Positions 4,842 through 8,971 of a DNA stretch of 8,971 nucleotides are shown here, one piece after another. Position 1 is the first letter of the stretch. Each line of letters opens with the position of its first letter. The notes under the pieces were generated by a model. It did not search any database. It saw only the letters and a list, made by a program, of their open reading frames with translations, and was not told the DNA's origin. Source of the stretch: an uncultured Clostridia bacterium (GTDB lineage: Bacteria; Bacillota; Clostridia; Christensenellales; Aristaeellaceae); contig CAKTXH010000098.1 of NCBI GenBank assembly GCA_934630975.1, positions 1 to 8,971 of the forward strand, written 5' to 3'. The position numbers and the translations under genes are program-made.

Positions 4842-4866
4842 GCTGCCCATCAAGGGCGGCTTTTCA
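4842..4866 (+). terminator. Third copy of the GTCAA-type hairpin
   Basis: GCTGCCC (4842-4848), ATCAA and GGGCGGC (4854-4860) form the same stem as at 1651-1669 and 4698-4716, with a TTTTCATTTA tail. The -35 core is degraded (TTGATG on the minus strand) and no -10 is seen at the right distance, so it probably works only as a terminator or is a relic. Confidence 0.5.
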
Positions 4867-4895
4867 TTTAGAAGGCGCGGGAAAGCCGGGTGCGT

Positions 4896-5537
4896 TCAGA
4901 TTTTTCCGTGCTTTTTCGCGTAAACGAACGAATAGACGAGCGGCGAGAGGGACGCGACAAAGATTGCGGCGACCCAGACGACGGTTGCATGGCCGAGGAA
5001 GACGGAAAGCAGCGTGACCACCCCGGCGATGATCCACACGTAGCCCGCGAAACGGTGGGTGTGATTCCAGTTATCTTCGTCGTCGAGCGTCCACGGGAGG
5101 CGGATGCCCACGGTGTAGTTATGGCGGCACTTGGGCAGATAATTGCCGATGGCGATGAAGAGCAGGCCGACGAAAATCATACCGAAACGCGAGACGTTGA
5201 TGGCAAAGCCCAGCGCGCTCAGATACATGGACAAGCCGACGAACAGACTGGCGGCGGGGCAGACCCACAGGACGAGCTGCGCCATCTTTTCGGAGATATT
5301 CTGCTTTTTGGGATCGGCGCGCAGCATGACAGCGCAGAAGAGCTGCATGGCGAGGAGGAACAGCGGCAGGCCGACGACGGCGAACAGGCGGCTGGAATAG
5401 CCGTCCACCGTGCCGTTGAAACCAAAGTGGGTCGGCATTTGCTCGGGAAGCCGATTCCACAGAGCGAGGCCGAAAAGCATCGGCAGCAGGATAACGATGC
5501 TCGTGAGAATCAGGGTGCGTTTATTGATCGCTTTCAT
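4896..5537 (-). CDS. sdpI: SdpI family integral membrane protein (immunity/signal protein)
   Basis: The 213-residue protein has about six membrane spans (roughly 8-27, 51-72, 87-107, 115-132, 162-181, 184-206). A DUF1648-type segment, LPEQMPTHFGFNGTVDGYSS, lies at 30-49. The SdpI signature is present: GNYLPKCRHNYTVGIRLPWT (131-150), then EDNWNHTHRFAG (154-165). In Bacillus subtilis SdpI protects against the SdpC toxin and, when toxin binds, captures the repressor SdpR at the membrane. The gene overlaps the 3' end of the upstream regulator gene by 17 bases and has its own AAAGGAG site inside that gene, so the pair is co-transcribed. No sdpC-like toxin gene is present in the window, so this could be immunity to a toxin made elsewhere or by neighbours. 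Confidence 0.88.
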   Translation of the reverse strand: MKAINKRTLILTSIVILLPMLFGLALWNRLPEQMPTHFGFNGTVDGYSSRLFAVVGLPLFLLAMQLFCAVMLRADPKKQNISEKMAQLVLWVCPAASLFVGLSMYLSALGFAINVSRFGMIFVGLLFIAIGNYLPKCRHNYTVGIRLPWTLDDEDNWNHTHRFAGYVWIIAGVVTLLSVFLGHATVVWVAAIFVASLSPLVYSFVYAKKHGKI

Positions 5538-5802
5538 GGTTGTCTCCTTTCAGTTGAGAAAGCCAGAGCATGACCTCCTCGACGACGGAGGTATTCAGCT
5601 CATAATAGATATAGTTTTTTTCGCGCGTTTCAAACACGAGATCGGCCTTTTTCAGCACGCTGAGGTGATAGGAAACCGTTGCGCCCGTCATCTCGAAATG
5701 CCCGGCGATTTCGCCCGCGCTCATGCGCCCGCCGCGCAGCAGCAGCAGGATCTCCCGCCGCGCCGGATCGGAAAGCGCCTTGAAAGTTTCGGCAAAACTC
5801 AT
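5521..5802 (-). CDS. sdpR: ArsR/SdpR-type winged-helix repressor
   Basis: The 93-residue protein is a small ArsR-family helix-turn-helix regulator. KALSDPARREILLLLR (8-23) is the family opening, and SAGEIAGHFEMTGATVSYHLSVLKKADLV (about 28-56) is the DNA-binding helix pair. A wing follows near REKNYIYYELN. No metal-binding ELCVCDL-type cysteine motif is seen, so it is not a metal sensor. The start at 5802 is chosen because GAAAGGAGG lies six bases upstream; a further-upstream ATG at 5826 falls inside the operator and has no ribosome site. It overlaps sdpI. Two palindromes around the promoter suggest that it represses its own operon until SdpI sequesters it, as in the Bacillus model. Confidence 0.9.
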   Translation of the reverse strand: MSFAETFKALSDPARREILLLLRGGRMSAGEIAGHFEMTGATVSYHLSVLKKADLVFETREKNYIYYELNTSVVEEVMLWLSQLKGDNHESDQ

Positions 5803-5822
5803 TTGTAGCCTCCTTTCAAATG

Positions 5823-5846
5823 GCATTTAGAATTTTTTCTAAATGC
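5823..5846. promoter_or_regulatory. Operator 1 of the sdpRI operon
   Basis: GCATTTAGAA (5823-5832) and its exact complement TTCTAAATGC (5837-5846) are separated by four T. The 10-4-10 palindrome lies about 5 to 28 bases after the predicted transcription start, just before the ribosome site. It is the best candidate binding site for the SdpR-like protein. Confidence 0.78.
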
Positions 5847-5857
5847 TTGATGGCTGT

Positions 5858-5886
5858 ATTATAGCAGAGGCGGAGGAGGCCGTCAA
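5858..5886 (-). promoter_or_regulatory. Promoter of the sdpRI operon
   Basis: On the minus strand, TTGACG (5886-5881) and a perfect TATAAT (5863-5858) are 17 bp apart. The predicted start is near 5851. Confidence 0.9.
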
Positions 5887-5891
5887 GAGGT

Positions 5892-5911
5892 ATTTAGAAA
5901 ATTTTCGAAAT
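5892..5911. promoter_or_regulatory. Operator 2 of the sdpRI operon
   Basis: ATTTAGAA (5892-5899), AATT, TTCGAAAT (5904-5911) repeats the operator 1 pattern with the same 4-base spacer and one arm mismatch. It lies directly upstream of the -35 box, about 67 bp centre to centre from operator 1. Confidence 0.62.
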
Positions 5912-5915
5912 TGAA

Positions 5916-6093
5916 CTCCTTCAGTCGCGCTTACGCGCGCCAGACCTTCGGCGTTCCGCCTGCCTGCATCCCGCGCGGCGGGCGGCAAGCTCCACGCCCT
6001 CGAGGAGGGAGCCCTTGGATCAGGAACAACCGGAAGCGCAAAAAAACCTCCCTCTTAGAGGGAGGCAGCACGACGAAGCCGTGACGGAAGGAG
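5916..6093. repeat. Foldback intergenic repeat between sdpR and the MATE gene
   Basis: The ends CTCCTTCAGTC (5916-5926) and GACGGAAGGAG (6083-6093) are inverted copies with one mismatch. Each is followed inward by its own hairpin: CGCGC/GCGCG at 5926-5939, and an imperfect one around GACGAAGCCG at 6069-6083. The interior has further stems, GAGGAGGGAG near 6002-6011 and the terminator at 6040-6065. No reading frame looks real. From memory, closely similar palindromic units are scattered in Oscillospiraceae-type genomes; that needs a search. It reaches to within two bases of the MATE stop codon. Confidence 0.6.
6040..6065 (-). terminator. Terminator of the MATE gene
   Basis: CCTCCCTC (6047-6054) and GAGGGAGG (6058-6065) pair perfectly around a 3-base loop. 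On the minus strand the stem is followed by seven T (6046-6040). It lies inside the foldback repeat. Confidence 0.9.
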
Positions 6094-6095
6094 CG

Positions 6096-7448
6096 TTATT
6101 CTTTCGGCATTTTCCGCACGACGACGGCATAGCAGACGACGAGCGCGGCGAGGGTCGCCGCCCACGAAACGGGGTAGGAGAGGTAGAGCGTATCGAGGGT
6201 CGGGGAGGCGGCGAAAGCCGTATACAGCCAGACGACGCGCAGCAGGCAGATGCCGCTTAGGCTGGTGATCGTCGGCAGAAGGGAGTAGCCGATGCCGCGG
6301 AGCTGGCCGACGAAGGTATCCTGCATGCAGAAGAGAACATAGAGCGGCATGTTGTGGCTGACGCGGATCAAACCGTTGGCGATGACCGCCGGGTCGGTAT
6401 TGAACAGCGCGAGCAGCGGCGTACCGAACGCGTAAATCAGCAGGCCGAGCGTCAGGCCGCCGACAAACGTTGCCGCCAGGCAGACGAGCAGCACGCGGCG
6501 GACACGGGCGTACTTTTCCGCGCCCATGTTCTGGCTGGAGAAGGTGAGGGCGGCCTGCGAGATGGAGTTGGAAACGGTGGTCGCGAAACCCTCGATGCTG
6601 GCGGCGGCGGTGTTGCCCGCGATGGCGGCCGCGCCGAAGGAGTTGATGGCAGACTGAATCAGCACGTTGGAGATGGAGAACATGCTGCTTTGCAGCCCGG
6701 CGGGGATGCCGATGCGCAGGATCATCGCCAGCGAGCGGCGCTCGATGCGCGTCTTTTTCGGCTCATAGCGGATATCGCCGTGGCTGGTGATGAGGCTGGT
6801 GAGCACAAGCACGGCGCTGATGGTCTCGCTGACGATGGTGGCGATGGCCACGCCCGCGACGCTGAGCTTCAGCCCGGCGACGAGCGCCACGTTGAGGATG
6901 ATATTGACCACGCCGCTGATGGTGAGGTAATACAGCGGGCGCTTGGTATCGCCGACGGCGCGGAGAATTGCCGCGCCATAGTTATAGACGAGGCTGGCGG
7001 GCAGGCCGATGGCGTAGATGTTCAGGTAGAGCTGCGCGCCGCCTACGACGTCCTCCGGGCAGCCCATCAGCTCGAGCAGCGGGCGGGAGAGGACGAGCAG
7101 CAGCACGCCCAGCGCCGCACCGGAGAGCACCGCCAGCGCCATGGAGGTATGCACCGCACGGTGTATGCCGTTCCGATCCCCTGCGCCGGCCGCGCGGGCG
7201 ACGGCCACGGACGCGCCAACGCTCAGCCCCATCAGCAGGCTGACCAGCAGATGGATGAGGGAGGTCGTCGCGCCGACGGAAGCCATCGCGACGGAATCGG
7301 CGAAGCGCCCGACGACGATGATATCCGCGGAATTATATAGAAGCTGAAGCACGCCGGAGAGAATCAGCGGCACGGTGAAGGCGAGCACGTTGGGCAGCAG
7401 CGGCCCGGCGGTCATCTCCACCTGACGATGCGAACGATGGGCAAACAA
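6096..7448 (-). CDS. MATE family multidrug/cation efflux transporter
   Basis: The 450-residue membrane protein has the usual length and about twelve spans of a MATE antiporter, which exports drugs or metabolites in exchange for Na+ or H+. The N-terminal half opens with MTAGPLLPNVLAFTVPLIL (12-30) and LLYNSADIIVVGRF (36-49), and includes ILRAVGDTKRPL (161-172). The second half repeats the fold, with IPAGLQSSMFSISN (248-261) and QLRGIGYSLLP (382-392). The chosen start is a TTG at 7448, because GAGGTGA lies seven bases upstream; the first in-frame ATG (residue 12) has no such site but would also leave a complete transporter. It has its own promoter and terminator, so it is a single-gene unit. 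The substrate cannot be told. The long plus-strand frame opposite it is a shadow. Confidence 0.93.
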   Translation of the reverse strand: MFAHRSHRQVEMTAGPLLPNVLAFTVPLILSGVLQLLYNSADIIVVGRFADSVAMASVGATTSLIHLLVSLLMGLSVGASVAVARAAGAGDRNGIHRAVHTSMALAVLSGAALGVLLLVLSRPLLELMGCPEDVVGGAQLYLNIYAIGLPASLVYNYGAAILRAVGDTKRPLYYLTISGVVNIILNVALVAGLKLSVAGVAIATIVSETISAVLVLTSLITSHGDIRYEPKKTRIERRSLAMILRIGIPAGLQSSMFSISNVLIQSAINSFGAAAIAGNTAAASIEGFATTVSNSISQAALTFSSQNMGAEKYARVRRVLLVCLAATFVGGLTLGLLIYAFGTPLLALFNTDPAVIANGLIRVSHNMPLYVLFCMQDTFVGQLRGIGYSLLPTITSLSGICLLRVVWLYTAFAASPTLDTLYLSYPVSWAATLAALVVCYAVVVRKMPKE

Positions 7449-7482
7449 AAAACAGTCACCTCAATCCCAAAGCAATGCGAAC

Positions 7483-7511
7483 AGCATAGCACAACGCGGG
7501 GAGAGCGTCAA
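7483..7511 (-). promoter_or_regulatory. Promoter of the MATE gene
   Basis: On the minus strand, TTGACG (7511-7506) and TATGCT (7488-7483) are 17 bp apart, with a predicted start near 7476 and a leader of about 28 bases. Confidence 0.8.
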
Positions 7512-7537
7512 GACAATGCATCAAACAAAAACCGCGC

Positions 7538-7566
7538 TTGCATTTCGTCAGTATTTTGGATATAAT
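7538..7566 (+). promoter_or_regulatory. Promoter of the HPr-like/DUF4364 operon
   Basis: TTGCAT (7538-7543) and a perfect TATAAT (7561-7566) have a 17-bp spacer. The promoter stands back to back with the MATE promoter; the two -35 boxes are 26 bases apart, so one regulator could influence both. Confidence 0.87.
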
Positions 7567-7630
7567 AAAGAAGCATGTTGGCAAAATATGGACTGTGATA
7601 AACGCGTGCCGCGCGATAAGGAGTATGAAT

Positions 7631-7888
7631 ATGAAAACAGTGACCATTCGCCTGACGATGATGACGGATAACGTGAAGAATTTTGTCAGCCTCGTCAACC
7701 GCTATCCGTATGATATGGATCTGCGCTCCGGGCGCTATGTGGTGGACGCCAAGTCCATCCTGGGCATTTTCTCGATTGACCTGTCCCGCCCGATCACGAT
7801 GACGATTTACAGCGACGACTGCGACGACCTCATCCGCGAGCTGGACGGCTATCTGGTCAAGGATGGCGAGGAGACCGCTTCAAAATAA
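7631..7888 (+). CDS. HPr-like protein lacking the phosphocarrier histidine
   Basis: The 85-residue protein has the length and outline of the PTS phosphocarrier HPr. RYVVDAKSILGIFSIDLS (35-52) matches the HPr segment around Ser46, which places the regulatory serine at Ser42. The normal active-site stretch with His15 and Arg17 is replaced by MMTDNVKNF (10-18), so there is no histidine to accept phosphate from Enzyme I. This recalls Crh, which also lacks the histidine and keeps the serine, but whether HPr kinase acts on it is unknown. The start at 7631 is chosen because AAGGAG (7618-7623) lies seven bases upstream; an ATG at 7625 is too close. It is first in a two-gene operon, 18 bases before the DUF4364 gene. 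Confidence 0.78.
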   Translation: MKTVTIRLTMMTDNVKNFVSLVNRYPYDMDLRSGRYVVDAKSILGIFSIDLSRPITMTIYSDDCDDLIRELDGYLVKDGEETASK

Positions 7889-7906
7889 GAGACGGAGGTG
7901 CAGCCC

Positions 7907-8446
7907 ATGCCGCTTGATGTGCATGCTACGGAAGAAGAGGACAAGCTTGTGCTGCTTTCGTCGCTGAACCGCCTGGGCGGCTGCACGGAGGAGCAGCTCC
8001 TGCGCTTTCTGGTTGAAAACGCGCTGATGAACCAGTTCCAGTTCTATCTGGCGTTGGGCGGGCTGAAAGAGGCGGGCTTCATTCGCGAGGCGCGCCATCT
8101 GGAGGGAACGCTGCTGATTCTCACCCCGCAGGGACGCGAGAGCGTGGAAATGTTCGCCTCCCGCATCCGCGCCTCCCAAACGGAAAAGCTGAACGCCAAC
8201 GCGCCGGAATGGAAAAGGCGCATCCGCGATGAGCTGCAAATGCCCGCTTCGTGGCAGGAGACGGATAACGGCTTCGCCGTGACCCTGCGCGCGCTGGAAG
8301 GCGGCGCGGAAATTTTTTCCATGACGCTGACGGCGGCGACGAAGGCGCAGGCGAAACGCTTCTGCGAGCGCTGGCCCAGCCGCGCGCCCTTCCTCTATCA
8401 GACCATCATGGAACAGCTCGGCGAAACGGAAACTGTCGAGCCATAA
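7907..8446 (+). CDS. DUF4364 family winged-helix protein
   Basis: The 179-residue protein opens with EEDKLVLLSSLNRLGGCTEE (10-29) and LLRFLVENALMNQFQFYLAL (31-50), then GGLKEAGFIRE (51-61) and LLILTPQGRES (69-79). This is the winged-helix pattern of the clostridial DUF4364 family, in which a PadR-like DNA-binding fold is followed by a mixed C-terminal domain (about 100-170). The length fits the family. The start at 7907 is 8 bases after GGAGG (7894-7898); a GTG at 7898 overlaps that site and is rejected. The family is conserved in Clostridia and has no established function that I know; a transcription-regulator role is inferred from the fold. It is co-transcribed with the HPr-like gene. Confidence 0.78.
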   Translation: MPLDVHATEEEDKLVLLSSLNRLGGCTEEQLLRFLVENALMNQFQFYLALGGLKEAGFIREARHLEGTLLILTPQGRESVEMFASRIRASQTEKLNANAPEWKRRIRDELQMPASWQETDNGFAVTLRALEGGAEIFSMTLTAATKAQAKRFCERWPSRAPFLYQTIMEQLGETETVEP

Positions 8447-8467
8447 GCGCGAAGCGAAGAAGGGAGT

Positions 8468-8509
8468 CTGAGGGATGAATCCCTCAGATAGGTTTGGGCG
8501 ATAGCCCAA
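8468..8509 (+). repeat. Hairpin pair downstream of the DUF4364 gene
   Basis: CTGAGGGAT/ATCCCTCAG (8468-8487, two-base minimal loop) and TTGGGC/GCCCAA (8494-8509, GATA loop) lie between the stop codon and the terminator. No T-run follows either. They resemble in style the hairpin arrays at 153-225 and 338-389. Confidence 0.55.
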
Positions 8510-8515
8510 TATAGC

Positions 8516-8565
8516 CCCGTCAAGCAAAAGCAGTCAGGGAGCGAAGCGATACCTGACGGGTTTTT
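8516..8565 (+). terminator. Terminator of the HPr-like/DUF4364 operon
   Basis: Two alternative stems end at the same T-run (8561-8565): CCCGTCA (8516-8522) with TGACGGG (8554-8560), or the inner GTCAGG (8533-8538) with CCTGAC (8552-8557). The second is shorter but local. Either is a credible intrinsic terminator about 70 to 110 bases after the stop. Confidence 0.7.
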
Positions 8566-8616
8566 ATCGCAAAAGCATCGTAAAACCTGCAAAGAAACGA
8601 AAAAAATAGAAAAAAT

Positions 8617-8693
8617 AAAAACGTTCGACGGCAACGGCAAAAAGGACGCAAAACCCATGCGTCTGATTGCCTATGCCCGTCGGGCGTTTTTTT
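8617..8693 (+). ncRNA. Nested stem RNA element ending in seven T
   Basis: The outer stem pairs 8617-8631 (AAAAACGTTCGACGG) with 8677-8691 over 15 bp, including two G-U pairs, and runs into a T tract. Inside, GGCAA (8636-8640) pairs with TTGCC (8667-8671), and inside that GACGC (8645-8649) pairs with GCGTC (8659-8663). This is more elaborate than a plain terminator. The minus strand also has T-rich flanks. No clear promoter is seen immediately before it and no reading frame in it. It may be a second terminator, a small RNA 3' end or a decayed riboswitch-like element. Confidence 0.5.
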
Positions 8694-8813
8694 CATGCGC
8701 TGAAAACCCCGAAAAACGATCAAATAACGCCGAAATATGCGGAAAGTTCGTAAAAAATGCGCGAGAATTTGGATGAATTGACCGACCAATGAAAAGAAAT
8801 TATCCAAAAACAC

Positions 8814-8842
8814 TTCCATTTTTTCATACATTCTGATATAAT
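8814..8842 (+). promoter_or_regulatory. Promoter of the EF-G-like gene
   Basis: TATAAT (8837-8842) is preceded by TG in the extended -10 position (8834-8835) and by a weak -35 TTCCAT (8814-8819) at 17 bp. A second possible pair, TTGACC with TATCCA, lies about 35 bases upstream. The leader to the ATG is about 68 bases. The A/T-rich stretch 8694-8813 contains no gene that I can support. Confidence 0.75.
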
Positions 8843-8917
8843 GGGCAACAGATACGAGCAGGCGCGAAACAAGCTGCCCGAAAAATAGCCGATCAGGCTT
8901 CAAAGGAGGAACGATTT

Positions 8918-8971
8918 ATGAAGGACTACATGGTGAAGGACATACGCAACATCGCTGTATTGGGACACGGC
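8918..8971 (+). CDS. Start of an EF-G-like translational GTPase (fusA2 type), cut by the window edge
   Basis: Only 18 codons are present: MKDYMVKDIRNIAVLGHG. The IRNIAVLGHG string is the usual lead into the G1 (P-loop) motif of elongation factor G and its paralogs, whose next residues (GxGKT) would lie outside the window. The opening resembles the EF-G2 type, in which a short Lys/Tyr-rich start precedes DIRN, more than canonical EF-G, but this is a weak distinction on so few residues. The start is fixed by AAAGGAGG (8902-8909), eight bases upstream. It has its own extended -10 promoter. Confidence 0.68.
   Translation, partial: MKDYMVKDIRNIAVLGHG

Noticed and set aside
4890..5573. Plus-strand frame of 227 codons opposite sdpI
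   Set aside because: It is a shadow of sdpI, which has a clear family signature and membrane spans.
6354..7340. Plus-strand frame of 328 codons
   Set aside because: It is antisense to the MATE gene. Its translation is a low-complexity mix of Asp, Gln, Ala and Arg with no recognisable domain, typical of a GC-rich shadow.
8632..8693. c-di-GMP-I (GEMM) riboswitch
   Set aside because: Short strings CGGCAAA and GGACGCAAA are suggestive, but the intervening hairpin with its GAAA loop and the receptor stem are absent, and the arms are explained better by the nested stem.
8520..8903. Minus-strand frame of 127 codons rich in Phe and Arg
   Set aside because: It runs through the nested stem, the terminator region and the promoter of the EF-G-like gene, has no ribosome site, and its Phe-rich part comes from A-tracts.

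Overview
The window looks like chromosomal DNA from a GC-rich member of the Clostridia (Bacillota). Start codons follow AAAGGAGG or GGAGGTG ribosome sites, promoters are close to the sigma-A consensus with 17-bp spacers, and the gene families are typical of gut Clostridia: an ECF sigma factor with a DUF4179-type partner, an SdpR/SdpI pair, a DUF4364 protein and a fusA-like GTPase. A species cannot be named from the sequence alone.

Layout. 1-87 is the tail of an unidentified gene, closed by a terminator. 153-389 holds two arrays of short perfect hairpins in apparently opposite orientation on either side of a consensus promoter. That promoter drives a patatin-like phospholipase gene (402-1244). 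1334-1684 is a compact locus resembling a type I toxin-antitoxin: a 29-residue hydrophobic peptide with a sequestered ribosome site, a converging antisense promoter, and head and tail sequences that can pair. 1758-4177 is an ECF sigma factor translationally coupled to a membrane-anchored putative anti-sigma protein with an internal duplication. 4164-4361 (minus) is a small basic protein. 4410-4866 carries a second locus of the same design as 1334-1684, but with no ATG start, followed by a further structured RNA-like segment. 4896-5802 (minus) is an sdpR-sdpI operon with palindromic operators on both sides of its promoter. 5916-6093 is a foldback intergenic repeat that also supplies the terminator for the MATE exporter gene at 6096-7448 (minus). 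Divergent from MATE is a two-gene operon (7631-8446): an HPr-like protein without the catalytic histidine, then a DUF4364 winged-helix protein. 8468-8693 contains hairpins and a long nested stem ending in seven T. A promoter then leads into the first 18 codons of an EF-G-like GTPase at the right edge.

How the parts relate. The sigma/anti-sigma pair and the SdpR/SdpI pair are both self-contained sense-and-respond units at the cell envelope. The HPr-like and DUF4364 proteins look like regulators. The most unusual content is non-coding: two loci of matching architecture, each with convergent promoters, a head-to-tail pairing arm, and an antisense -35 box inside a conserved hairpin that occurs three times.
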